This document shows, one piece after another, positions 32,438 to 40,586 of a DNA stretch of 44,387 bases. Under the pieces are notes generated by a model that searched no databases, was not told where the DNA came from, and was given only the letters and a program-made list of their open reading frames with translations. The stretch spans positions 1-44,387 of the forward strand of contig NZ_JAEUMN010000155.1 in the NCBI RefSeq assembly GCF_016793225.1, read 5' to 3'. The stretch's first letter is position 1. Each line of letters opens with the position of its first letter. The translations under genes and the position numbers were made by a program. The stretch is from Phenylobacterium sp. (GTDB lineage: Bacteria; Pseudomonadota; Alphaproteobacteria; Caulobacterales; Caulobacteraceae).

Positions 32438-33139
32438 TCAGGCGTAGGCCACCCAGCCCCGCCACGTGAAGGCGGCGTAGAACGGCGTCACGTCCTGGAA
32501 GCCCGCGGCGCGCAGCACCGCCTCGTCCTCCTCGGGCGACAGCAGGGCGAGGCTCGCGTCCACGGTCGTGCGGATGACTTCGGCCTGCTCTCGGTCCACC
32601 CCCTGTGCGACGGCGAAGGCCGCATAGCGCGCCAGCCACCGCGCCCGGGCCGCCGGGTCCTGCGGGAAGCTGGAGTGCGCCGCGACGAAGGGCGCGCCGG
32701 GACGAAGGCGACGGCGGATCTCGGCGACGGTGCGGCGTCGTTCCGGGGCGTCCAGGAAGTGCAGCGTCAGCAGGCAGGTGGAGGCGTCGAAGGGGCCCTC
32801 GGGCGCATCGTCCACATAGCCTTCGATCAGTTCGGCCCGGTCCGCGAGCGGCCCCAGGGTCCGGCGCGCAAGGCCCAGCATCTCCGGGGCGGGGTCGACG
32901 CCGGTGAAGGTCCAGCGGGGCTGGGCGGTCGCCAGGGCGCGCAGCTCGAGCCCGCCGCCGGCGCCCACGACCAGGACCCGCGCATCGGCCGGCGCACGCT
33001 CGGCAAGCAGGATCGCCGTCATGTGATGCAGGTCGGCGAACCCGGGCACGAACCGTGGCGGGCCCTCGGCGTAGCGCGCCACCGCGTCGGGGTCGGAGAA
33101 AGGCTTCAGCAGCGGGCTACGGTCGGCTTGGTCCGCCAT
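32438..33139 (-). CDS. SAM-dependent class I methyltransferase
   Basis: A 233-residue Rossmann-fold methyltransferase. The SAM motif I is VLVVGAGGGLE (about residues 53-63), the acidic GVDPAPEML follows, and STCLLTLHFLD is the post-II segment. A GYVDD loop and the C-terminal LLSPEEDEAVLRAAGF are common in small-molecule methyltransferases of this type. The substrate cannot be named. ATG 33139 with GGAG upstream starts within the last 23 bases of the Rrf2 gene, so the pair is coupled and probably controlled by the same operator. Confidence 0.82.
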   Translation of the reverse strand: MADQADRSPLLKPFSDPDAVARYAEGPPRFVPGFADLHHMTAILLAERAPADARVLVVGAGGGLELRALATAQPRWTFTGVDPAPEMLGLARRTLGPLADRAELIEGYVDDAPEGPFDASTCLLTLHFLDAPERRRTVAEIRRRLRPGAPFVAAHSSFPQDPAARARWLARYAAFAVAQGVDREQAEVIRTTVDASLALLSPEEDEAVLRAAGFQDVTPFYAAFTWRGWVAYA

Positions 33140-33593
33140 GGGAAGACTCCAGGGATCGCGCGCCGGGGCGCGCCGAAAATCGTGCGTGAAACTCGGCGCT
33201 GAGGTCGGCAAGGGTCACCGCCCGGAGGCGCGCGAGGAGCAGCGCCTCGGCCTCGCGCAGGACGCCGTCGAGGTGGACGTTGACCGCCTGCTCGACCAGG
33301 CAGGCCGGGTCGGCGTCCCGGTGCCCGATGGCGAAGAGCGAGGGGCGACCCAGGCTGTCGTAGACGTCGGCGAGCGTGATCGCGGCGAGGTCGCGCCCCA
33401 GGCGCCAGCCGCCCCCGTGGCCCTTCTCGGAACGCACGAAGCCGCGTTCGCGCAATCCGGCGAGCGTCCGGCGCACCACGGCGGCGTTGGTGTTCATGGC
33501 GCGCGCCAGCATCTCCGAGGTCACGGGCCCGTCGTGCTCGGCCATGTGCAGGAGGACGTGGAGGACGCCCGAGAGGCGGCTGTCGTGGTTCAT
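33117..33593 (-). CDS. Rrf2-family transcriptional regulator without Fe-S cysteines
   Basis: A 158-residue Rrf2 protein: winged helix (SRLSGVLHVLLHMAE, then RRTLAGLRERGFVRSEKGHGGGW) and the dimer helix with ITLADVYDSLG. Iron-sulfur members such as IscR, NsrR and RirA carry three clustered Cys. Only Cys98 is present here, so it is more like the cluster-free CymR/YwnA branch and may sense by that single thiol or by a ligand. ATG 33593 lies inside a perfect inverted repeat (33591-33613), pointing to autoregulation. It leads a two-gene unit with the methyltransferase. Confidence 0.87.
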   Translation of the reverse strand: MNHDSRLSGVLHVLLHMAEHDGPVTSEMLARAMNTNAAVVRRTLAGLRERGFVRSEKGHGGGWRLGRDLAAITLADVYDSLGRPSLFAIGHRDADPACLVEQAVNVHLDGVLREAEALLLARLRAVTLADLSAEFHARFSARPGARSLESSHGGPSRP

Positions 33594-33613
33594 GTAGCAA
33601 CAATAGCTACATG
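33591..33613. promoter_or_regulatory. Inverted-repeat operator over the Rrf2 start codon
   Basis: CATGTAGC-N7-GCTACATG has perfect 8-base arms over 23 bases, the size expected for an Rrf2 dimer. The left arm contains the regulator's own ATG, so binding would directly block the gene. The rest of the 33614-33745 gap holds the start region of the divergent thiolase-like gene. Confidence 0.7.
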
Positions 33614-33745
33614 ATATCCCGCTGGCGAGCGGCAATCTCCGACGAGCCCTGACGTGAGGTGGACGGCGGGAAGGTCCAGTCGCCGCTCGGCTTACGCAAC
33701 GCCACGTACGATAGAGTCGGCGTCCTGCGGATTTGAGGGGCAGCC

Positions 33746-35278
33746 ATGAGCGTAAGCGACCGAACGCCGGTGATCATCGGAGTGGGCGAGGCGTCCGAGC
33801 GGATCGACGCGCCCGATTATGCCGCGCTGTCGCCGGCGGACCTCGCCGCCCGGGCGGCCGCCACGGCGCTCGCCGACGCGGGGGCGGACGGGCTCGCCGC
33901 CCACATCGACGTGGTCGCCGCCATCCCGCAGTTCGAGGTCTCCGGCCCGCGCGTCGTGGCGCCCTTCGGGGCGTCCAACAACTTCCCGCGCTCGCTGGCG
34001 CGGCGGGTGGGCGCCGACCCGGTGCGGGCGATCTGGGAGGCGGTCGGAGGGCAGGGGCCGCAGCACCTCGTCAACGAGCTGGCGCACGCCATCGCCGCGG
34101 GCGAGGCCGAGATGGCCCTGATCGCGGGCTCCGAGGCGATCTCGACGGTGCGGCATCTGCAGGCGAAGGGCGAAACGCGCGACTGGGCCGAGATCGCCGA
34201 CGGCGCGGTCGAGGACCGCCGCTTCGACGCCCAGGGCATGCTGACGGCCGAGCTCGTGCAGCACGGGGCGCGCACGCCGATCAGCGTCTATGCGATGTTC
34301 GAGAACGCCCGGCGGGCGCGCGAGGGCAAGGACCGCGCCGCCTACGCCCTGGAGATGGGCCGGCTCTTCGCGCCCTTCACCCAGGTCGCGGCCGGCAACC
34401 CGCACGCCATGAGCCGCGAGGTCTATTCGCCTGAGGCGCTGGCCACGGTGACCGAGCGCAACCGGCTGACCAGCGATCCCTTCCCGCGCCGCATGGTGGC
34501 CCGCGACCAGGCCAACCAGGGCGCCGCGGTCCTGCTCACCTCGGTGGGGAAGGCCCGCGCGCTCGGCGTGCCGCAGGACCGCTGGATCTACCTCTGGGGC
34601 GGCGCCGACGTGAAGGAGCGCACGCCCGTGGAGCGGGCGGACCTTTCGCGCGGGCCGGCGTCGGTGGCGGCGGCGAAGCGGGCCCTGGAGGCGGCCGGCG
34701 TGGACCTGTCCGACATCGGCGTCATCGACCTCTACTCGTGCTTCCCCATCGCGGTGTTCAACATCTGCGACGGCCTGGGCCTGGCGCCCGACGATCCGCG
34801 CGGGTTGACGGTGACCGGCGGCCTGCCGTTCTTCGGCGGGGCCGGCAACAACTACTCGATGCACGCGATCGCCGAGATGGTGCGCCGGCTCCGCGCCCGC
34901 CCGGGCGCGGTCGGGTTCTTGGGCGCCAACGGCGGCTTCCTCTCCAAGTATTCCGTCGGGATCTATTCGTCGGCGGAGCGCGCGTTCCAGCCGTTCGACT
35001 CGAAGCCCCTGCAGGCCGAGGTGGACGCCTGGACCGCGCCCGCGCTCGACCAGGGCTTCGAGGGCGAGGCGGCCGTGGAAACCTATACGATCGACTATGC
35101 CCAGGCCTCCCCGCGGGGCGTGGTCGTGGCGCGCAGCCCCGCCCGCGCCCGCGTCGTCGCCATGACCGACGATCCCGCCGTGGCCCGCGAGATGATCGAG
35201 ACGGACCCGCTGGGCCGCCGGGTGACGATCGCGGCGGGCGACCAGGGCCTGCGACGGGTGCAGGGCTTCTCAGGCTAG
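33746..35278 (+). CDS. Thiolase-superfamily acetyl-CoA acetyltransferase-like protein, no nucleophilic Cys
   Basis: A 510-residue thiolase-fold protein: PVIIGVGEASERI opening, GSEAIST, IDLYSCFPIAVFN and GGLPFFGGAGNNYSMHAI in the second half. Where thiolases carry the nucleophile Cys, this protein has GGQGPQHLVN (about residues 101-110). The C-terminal CxG is replaced by GANGGFLSKYSVG. This pattern also occurs in a branch annotated as acetyl-CoA acetyltransferases, so the substitution is a family trait and not a local mutation. Classical thiolysis is therefore doubtful; a non-decarboxylating or SCP2-like role is possible. GAGGGG precedes ATG 33746. It may serve the acyl-CoA cluster at 38-44 kb. 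Confidence 0.85.
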   Translation: MSVSDRTPVIIGVGEASERIDAPDYAALSPADLAARAAATALADAGADGLAAHIDVVAAIPQFEVSGPRVVAPFGASNNFPRSLARRVGADPVRAIWEAVGGQGPQHLVNELAHAIAAGEAEMALIAGSEAISTVRHLQAKGETRDWAEIADGAVEDRRFDAQGMLTAELVQHGARTPISVYAMFENARRAREGKDRAAYALEMGRLFAPFTQVAAGNPHAMSREVYSPEALATVTERNRLTSDPFPRRMVARDQANQGAAVLLTSVGKARALGVPQDRWIYLWGGADVKERTPVERADLSRGPASVAAAKRALEAAGVDLSDIGVIDLYSCFPIAVFNICDGLGLAPDDPRGLTVTGGLPFFGGAGNNYSMHAIAEMVRRLRARPGAVGFLGANGGFLSKYSVGIYSSAERAFQPFDSKPLQAEVDAWTAPALDQGFEGEAAVETYTIDYAQASPRGVVVARSPARARVVAMTDDPAVAREMIETDPLGRRVTIAAGDQGLRRVQGFSG

Positions 35279-35349
35279 GTTCCGCTCACGGGCGGGGCGC
35301 CCGACCGGCCTCCTGGCGCGGAGGCGACCAGTCGTCTGCCGGCCGCGCC

Positions 35350-35610
35350 TCACGCGCTCGAATCTTCGCGCCCGCTCCGTCTGCGAAACCTCTCGGAGGT
35401 CGCGGCCTGCCGCGCGCTCACGGCGTATCCGATGCGTGCATAGGCTTCGACGAGGCTGCCGAAGCGCCGGATGTAGGTGTTGGGGGCGCGCGTGATCTCC
35501 GAAGCCTCGATCAGGCTCGAACTGAGCTTCCCGCGAGCCGCCAGCAACCGCCGCAACTCGTCCAGAAGCTCATCGTCCGTCGGTCTTCTAGACCTGGCGC
35601 TACTGCTCAT
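35350..35610 (-). CDS. Small protein resembling the C-terminal tail of serine recombinases
   Basis: An 86-residue protein. The core TDDELLDELRRLLAARGKLS with SSLIEAS, then NTYIRRFGSLVEAYARIGY, resembles a helical module I know from the C-terminal part of recombinase and homing-type proteins of Alphaproteobacteria (from memory). No catalytic recombinase domain is present in any frame nearby. It may be a remnant of a lost integrative element or a stand-alone DNA-binding protein. ATG 35610 is chosen; an ATG at 35640 is also in frame. The neighbouring 35641-35858 holds no gene. Confidence 0.5.
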   Translation of the reverse strand: MSSSARSRRPTDDELLDELRRLLAARGKLSSSLIEASEITRAPNTYIRRFGSLVEAYARIGYAVSARQAATSERFRRRSGREDSSA

Positions 35611-35858
35611 GCCGCCACCAAAGCAGCCGCTGCGCCGCATGGCGAGAGCTTCAGGCGCGGATTGTCCTGTCAGCAGGAACTTTCCCGCGAAGTCCTAGGG
35701 GCCCATGCCATCGGTGCGACGCCCTGCGCGGGTGCTCCCGTCTGCGGCCGCCCCTGCCCGGCAAAGCTGTTCATGAGATCGAGGTGACGAACCGTCCTGC
35801 GGTCTTCCGCCGGGCCTGACTGCGCGGCGCGGAAGGCCGCCGGCGCGCCCCAGCCGAA

Positions 35859-35917
35859 TTTGACGGAAGGAACTAACGATGTTAACGCGTGTCAAGTAGA
35901 CGTTGCGGTCCGTCAAA
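35859..35917. promoter_or_regulatory. Inverted repeat TTTGACGGA ... TCCGTCAAA upstream of TonB receptor
   Basis: Perfect 9-base arms at 35859-35867 and 35909-35917 with 41 bases between them, just before the receptor gene. The left arm contains TTGACG, the Caulobacter-type -35 element. Between the arms, GTTAACGCGTGTCAAG also has partial symmetry. It is a likely control region for the receptor operon, perhaps for the TetR protein at 40.6 kb (inference). The rest of 35611-35940 shows no gene. Confidence 0.4.
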
Positions 35918-35940
35918 TAAGAACATGCTGGGAGGGAAGG

Positions 35941-38145
35941 ATGCACGATCGTCTGAAGGGGACCCTGTTCGCGGCTACGGCGATGGGCCTGGCGGGGACG
36001 GTGCTCGCGCCACCCGCGCGCGCCGAGGAGGCGATGGCCGCCCGCGGAGAGACCGCCCTCGGTGAGGTGGTCGTGACCGCCACCCGCCGCGAAACCGATC
36101 TTCAGAAGACCCCCGTCGCCGTCACGGCGTTCACGGGCGAGGCGTTGGAGCGCAGCGCCATCCGTTCTGTGGCGGACCTGCAGTTCTCGGTCCCGGGCCT
36201 GGTGTTCAGCCAGAACGGCACGGCCTTCACGACATTGCGGGGTGTGGGCACTTCCCAGCCCGGCTCGGCCGTGGAGGCGGGGGTCGCCACCAACATCGAC
36301 GGGGTGTTCGTTGGCCGGGTGAGTTCGGTGCAGAACTACTTCGACCTCGCCGGCATCGAGGTGCTGCGCGGGCCGCAGGGCACCCTCTACGGGCGCAATG
36401 CGACAGGCGGCGCCATCAACATCACGTCCAAGCGACCGGAACGCGAGTTCGGGGCCGGCGGGCTGCTCACGGTGGGCAACTACGACCTGCGGCGTGTCGA
36501 GGCCTACGTGAACGTGCCGCTGGGCGCGACCGCCGCCGCGCGTCTCTCGGTGCTCAACATGGAACGGGACAGCTACCTCACCAACCTCACCGGCCAGACG
36601 GTGAAGGGCGAGACGGCCCACGGCTATCGCGGCTACCTGGAGTGGACCCCGACCGAGCGACTGACGCTCGACGTCATCGCCGACTACCTGCGTTCCACGG
36701 GCGCGGGGCAGGTGAGCCAGAACCTCAACGGGGGGATCCATCCGATGTCGCCCGTCGGGACAAGGACCACGACCCGGGCGGATGCGATCTTCCAGACCTA
36801 TCCGAACTACGTGTACCGCGAGAACTGGGGCCTGAACGCCACGGCCGAACTGGAGCTGGACGTCGCCACGCTGAAGTCGATCACCGGCTATCGAGAGGCG
36901 ATCTGGCGGGGACAGAACGGCCTGTCCGCCACCACCGATCCCACCGCCTTCATCCCCTTCGACGAGGGGTCGAACCAGTTCTCGCAGGAACTGCAGGTGC
37001 TGAGCCCCAAGGGCTCCCGCGCCACCTGGGTGGCGGGGATCTACCATTTCCGCGAAGAGGTGGACGCGAGCTATGCGCCGGAGTTCCTGATCTCGCGCGC
37101 CGCGCCGCTGTACGACAGGTCGCTCCTGAACCAGGTGTTCACGAACACCTCGTGGGCGGTCTACGGCCAGCTGACCTATCCGCTCACGGAGCGGCTACGC
37201 GTCACCGCGGGCGCCCGCTACACCCGGGACCACAAGGAGGGTACGGGCGGCGGCAGCGAGAACATCTTCTTCCGGGGCGCCCCGCCGTTCCTGGTGATCC
37301 CGACGCCGGTATCGGTCGACAAGCGATGGAAGGCGTTCACGCCCAAGGTTGGGGTGGAGCTCGACCTTTCGGACGACGCCCTGCTCTACGCGTCGGCGAC
37401 GCGCGGCTACAAGTCGGGCAACTCCAACCTGACCTTCATGGCGCCTCCGGTGCGACCGGAGTACGTCTGGTCGTATGTGGCGGGGGTGAAGTCGCGGTTC
37501 CTCGACAATCGCCTGCAGGTGAACGCGGAAGCGTACTACGCCAAGTACACCGACATGCAGGTGTTCGCGCTGCAGCAAGGCGGCAGCACCGTCACCGCGC
37601 TGTTCATCAACGCGGCCAAGGCCGACATGAAGGGCTTCGACGTCGAGGTGCTGGCCCGGCCGATGCCGCGGCTGCAGCTGAGCGGCTCCTACGCCTACCT
37701 GGACGCGCGCTTCATCGACTTCCCCGGGGCCGTCGACTCGTTCCTCAACGCATCGGCGCCTGCGGCGGACCGGCTGAAAGACAATCGGCTGCCCCGCGCG
37801 CCCAAGCACACCGTGAACGTTGCGGCCCAGTACGAGGCCGACCTAGGGGGCGGCTGGCGGCTCACTCCGCGGGTCGAGTACGCCTACCGCAGTCGCGTCT
37901 ACTTCAGCCAGTTCAACCACATCGAGACCTCGCAGGGCGGCTTCGCACTGGTGAATGCACGGGTCACGCTGGCCGAGCCGAGCGGACGCTGGACCCTCGC
38001 GGCGTTCGGGCGGAACCTCACGGACAAGGACTATCTCGAGTACATCAGCGAGGCGAACGGCGGCGGCGTTCCCCCCGGCAACGTCGTGAGCGGCTTCTAC
38101 GCCGCGCCCCGGACCTACGGTCTGGAGCTACGGGCACGATTCTGA
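35941..38145 (+). CDS. TonB-dependent receptor of the acyl-compound catabolic cluster
   Basis: A 734-residue receptor: signal peptide to about residue 28 (PPARA, then EEA), TonB box LGEVVVTAT, plug with ADLQFSVPGLVFSQ and EVLRGPQGTLYGRNATGGAIN, and a long barrel ending in ELRARF. The plug signature belongs to the large Caulobacter/Sphingomonas receptor group that takes up plant-derived and hydrophobic compounds as well as siderophores. GGGAGGGAAGG precedes ATG 35941. It is followed 105 bases later by an alpha/beta hydrolase, VOC and enoyl-CoA hydratase genes, so the ligand is probably the compound that these enzymes degrade. It shows no iron or zinc box. Confidence 0.9.
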   Translation: MHDRLKGTLFAATAMGLAGTVLAPPARAEEAMAARGETALGEVVVTATRRETDLQKTPVAVTAFTGEALERSAIRSVADLQFSVPGLVFSQNGTAFTTLRGVGTSQPGSAVEAGVATNIDGVFVGRVSSVQNYFDLAGIEVLRGPQGTLYGRNATGGAINITSKRPEREFGAGGLLTVGNYDLRRVEAYVNVPLGATAAARLSVLNMERDSYLTNLTGQTVKGETAHGYRGYLEWTPTERLTLDVIADYLRSTGAGQVSQNLNGGIHPMSPVGTRTTTRADAIFQTYPNYVYRENWGLNATAELELDVATLKSITGYREAIWRGQNGLSATTDPTAFIPFDEGSNQFSQELQVLSPKGSRATWVAGIYHFREEVDASYAPEFLISRAAPLYDRSLLNQVFTNTSWAVYGQLTYPLTERLRVTAGARYTRDHKEGTGGGSENIFFRGAPPFLVIPTPVSVDKRWKAFTPKVGVELDLSDDALLYASATRGYKSGNSNLTFMAPPVRPEYVWSYVAGVKSRFLDNRLQVNAEAYYAKYTDMQVFALQQGGSTVTALFINAAKADMKGFDVEVLARPMPRLQLSGSYAYLDARFIDFPGAVDSFLNASAPAADRLKDNRLPRAPKHTVNVAAQYEADLGGGWRLTPRVEYAYRSRVYFSQFNHIETSQGGFALVNARVTLAEPSGRWTLAAFGRNLTDKDYLEYISEANGGGVPPGNVVSGFYAAPRTYGLELRARF

Positions 38146-38205
38146 ACCTCGCGGAGCCACGCAGGAGCCTCCCCTCCCGCCGCGTGGCTGACGCGGGCGC
38201 ACCTG

Positions 38206-38231
38206 CCTCGCGGAGCGCTGCTTCCGCGAGG
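38206..38231 (+). terminator. Hairpin between receptor and hydrolase genes
   Basis: CCTCGCGGA (38206-38214) pairs perfectly with TCCGCGAGG (38223-38231) around an 8-base loop. A second stem, GCCACGC/GCGTGGC, lies at 38156-38188, and CCTCGCGGAGC is directly repeated at 38147 and 38206. No T-run follows, so it may attenuate or stabilise mRNA and lower expression of the downstream enzymes relative to the receptor. Confidence 0.4.
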
Positions 38232-38249
38232 CCCTCTCTCCAGGACGCC

Positions 38250-39197
38250 ATGGCCGACAGTCACTACATCGATCCGGAAATCCGCCCGCTGCTCGAGCAG
38301 ATGGCGGCGAACTATGGCGACTTCAGCAAGCTCTCTGTCGCCGAGACGCGCGCCATGTTCGCCCAAACAGCGGCAGCCACGGCGCGGCCACTGCCGGACG
38401 ACTGCGTCGACGACTTCTTCGAGGTTCCGGGCCCCGCCGGGCCGATACCCTGCCGCCTCTTCCGGCCCGCGGGCGCGACGGGCGCGCTTCCGGTCGTCGT
38501 GCTCTTCCTCAGCGGCACCTATGTTGCGACGTCCCTGGATCAGGTTGGGAACAACCCCGTCGCCCTCGTCCAGGCCCTGGGCTGCATGGTGGTGACGCCG
38601 CTGCACCGCATCCCACCTGAAGCTCCGTTCCCCGCCGCCTACGACGATTGCTTCGCCGTCTATCGCTGGCTGCTCGAGAACGGCGGCGTGATCGGCGGAA
38701 ACGGCGCGATCGTGCTGCTGGGGGAGAGTTCCGGCGCGACCCTGGCCGCCAGCGTCTGCATCGACGCGCGGGAGGCGGGACTGGCGCAGCCGCGGCTCCA
38801 GGTGCTCGCCGAACCGCTCCTCGACCACCAGTCCGAGACGCCGTCCATCAACGAATTTGCCTATGTGCTGTCCAAGGCGGACATCCGTAGGGGTTCGGCG
38901 CTCTACTTCGGCGATCAGCCGCCGCCGCCCCGAGCCTCGCCGCTTCGCGCGGACCGTCTGGCGGGAGTGGCTCCGGCCTACGTGATCACGGCCGGCCTCG
39001 ATCCCCTGCGCGACGAGGGCTTCGCGTTCGTGGCGCGGTTGCGGGCCGAGGGCGTCACCGTCGCTCATCGCAACCACGACGGCCAGGTCCACGGCTTCTT
39101 CTCGATGCACGAGCAGCTCACCCAGGCCCGTATCGCCTTCCGGGAATGCTGCGCGGCCATCCAGCTCGCCTTCGAGGGCGGGCTCCTGCCCAAATGA
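38250..39197 (+). CDS. Alpha/beta hydrolase (HSL-like fold) lacking the HGGG motif
   Basis: A 315-residue hydrolase. The triad is readable: Ser160 in GESSG, Asp251 in TAGLDPLRDEG and His281 in QVHGFF. In the hormone-sensitive-lipase family the oxyanion hole is HGGG, followed by xxxGS; here the aligned segment reads FLSGTYVATS (about 86-95). Residues before the fold form a helical cap (residues 1-50). It could be an esterase with an altered oxyanion hole or act on an unusual ester. ATG 38250 was chosen by the MADSHYIDPE start typical of the fold. It lies between the receptor and VOC genes, suggesting action on the imported compound. Confidence 0.85.
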   Translation: MADSHYIDPEIRPLLEQMAANYGDFSKLSVAETRAMFAQTAAATARPLPDDCVDDFFEVPGPAGPIPCRLFRPAGATGALPVVVLFLSGTYVATSLDQVGNNPVALVQALGCMVVTPLHRIPPEAPFPAAYDDCFAVYRWLLENGGVIGGNGAIVLLGESSGATLAASVCIDAREAGLAQPRLQVLAEPLLDHQSETPSINEFAYVLSKADIRRGSALYFGDQPPPPRASPLRADRLAGVAPAYVITAGLDPLRDEGFAFVARLRAEGVTVAHRNHDGQVHGFFSMHEQLTQARIAFRECCAAIQLAFEGGLLPK

Positions 39198-39216
39198 CGC
39201 CCAAGGAGCTTCACGC

Positions 39217-39675
39217 GTGAACATACACAGCCTCTTCCACGTCAACCTGAACTGCGTCGACTTCGAGCGCTCTCTGGCGTTCTACCAGGCGCTCGGTTTC
39301 ACGGTGGAGATCCCGTTCCCGGAAGCCGGCCACCGGGCCGTGGGCGAGGGGCTCGGCGTGGGCGAGCACTGGGTCAAGGGCGCCCTTCTGCGCCTGGGCG
39401 ACGATCCGAACGCCGCGCGGCTCGACCTGCTGGAGTGGATACGCCCCCGCAACTCCGAGCCTTCGCCCCTGAAGCTCACGGATCCGGGCATCGTGCGGAT
39501 CGCCCTGTCGTCGTCCGACTTCGAGGCCGACGTGGCCCGGCTGCGCGAGCTCGGCGTGACCTTCGTCGCGGATGTCGTCTACCGGAAGACGCCGGACGGC
39601 GAGAGGCCGTGGTTCGTGTGCTTCCAAGATCCCGATGGAAACGTGCTGGAACTCGTGAACCGGCCGCGGAGCTGA
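39217..39675 (+). CDS. VOC/glyoxalase-superfamily protein
   Basis: A 152-residue VOC protein with paired beta-alpha-beta-beta-beta modules. The opening FHVNLNC carries a possible metal ligand (His8), DLLEW a Glu, and VCFQDPDGNVLELVN the final Glu typical of the superfamily. Functions range from glyoxalase and epimerase to ring-cleavage dioxygenase; the two-module size suits a small lyase, isomerase or epimerase. GTG 39217 follows AAGGAG. The start of the enoyl-CoA hydratase lies 6 bases after its stop. It may act on a CoA ester or on an oxidised product of the hydrolase (inference). Confidence 0.83.
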   Translation: MNIHSLFHVNLNCVDFERSLAFYQALGFTVEIPFPEAGHRAVGEGLGVGEHWVKGALLRLGDDPNAARLDLLEWIRPRNSEPSPLKLTDPGIVRIALSSSDFEADVARLRELGVTFVADVVYRKTPDGERPWFVCFQDPDGNVLELVNRPRS

Positions 39676-39680
39676 ATCCG

Positions 39681-40556
39681 ATGGCGGAAGCCGAAGCGTC
39701 CGTCCTCTACGCCGTGCCCGCGCCCGGTGTCGCGCGGGTGACGCTCAACCGCCCGCAGCGCAAGAACGCGCAGAACGTCGAGTTACTCTATGCCCTCGAC
39801 GCCGCCTTCCAACGGGCGGCGCGGGATCCCGCCGTCAAGGTGGTGATCCTGGACGCCGCGGGAGACACCTTCTCCTCGGGCCACGACCTCTCCGCCGACG
39901 CTGACAGCCCGCTCGAGGGCTTTAACCTCGTGGGTCTCTGGGCCGACTTCCAGGCTCCGGGACAGGAAGGCCAGATGGGCCGGGAGTGGGAGATCTACCT
40001 GGGCCTGTGCGAGCGCTGGCGCAGCCTGCCGAAGCCCACCATCGCGCAGGTGCAGGGCAAGTGTATCGCCGGTGGGCTGATGCTGGCCTGGGTCTGCGAT
40101 CTGATCGTTGCGGGCGAAACGGCCAGCTTCCAGGATCCGGTGGTGGCGTTCGGGATCTGCGGCGCGGAATACTTCATGCACCCGTTCGAGTTGGGCGCGC
40201 GGCGGGCCAAGGACTGGCTGTTCACGTCGGATTGGCTGTCGGCCGAAGAGGCGCGGCAGGTCGGCATGGTCAGCCGGGTCTTCCCGGACGCGGAACTCGC
40301 CGCCGAGACCCTCTCGCTGGCGCAGCGCATTGCGCAGAAGCCGCTCTTCGCGCTGAAGATGGCCAAGGAGGCCATCAACCAGTCGCAGGATGCGGCGGGA
40401 CGGCGGACGGCCCTGCTGCAGTCGTTCTCCATCCACCAGCTGTGCCATAGTCACTGGCGCAGCATCCACGGTGTGCCTGTGGACCCGAGCGGGCTGCCGC
40501 CCAAGCTGCGCGAGGGCATCTACGACTACTTCCGCAAGGTGGAAGACGGCCGCTGA
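39681..40556 (+). CDS. Enoyl-CoA hydratase/isomerase family protein
   Basis: A 291-residue crotonase. ARVTLNRPQRKNA opens the fold, SSGHDLS (about residue 69) supplies the first oxyanion strand and GKCIAGGLMLAWVCDLIVAG the second; SFQDPVVAFGICG follows. The C-terminus is long with an aromatic HWRSIHGV segment. Crotonases hydrate, isomerise or hydrolyse CoA thioesters. The usual catalytic Glu positions are not obvious, so an isomerase, hydrolase or lyase role is possible. ATG 39681 lies 6 bases past the VOC stop, so the genes are one operon. The convergent TetR gene ends 31 bases beyond. Confidence 0.87.
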   Translation: MAEAEASVLYAVPAPGVARVTLNRPQRKNAQNVELLYALDAAFQRAARDPAVKVVILDAAGDTFSSGHDLSADADSPLEGFNLVGLWADFQAPGQEGQMGREWEIYLGLCERWRSLPKPTIAQVQGKCIAGGLMLAWVCDLIVAGETASFQDPVVAFGICGAEYFMHPFELGARRAKDWLFTSDWLSAEEARQVGMVSRVFPDAELAAETLSLAQRIAQKPLFALKMAKEAINQSQDAAGRRTALLQSFSIHQLCHSHWRSIHGVPVDPSGLPPKLREGIYDYFRKVEDGR

Positions 40557-40586
40557 GCGGGGCCGAAGCCCGCCGCGTCGAGGCGG

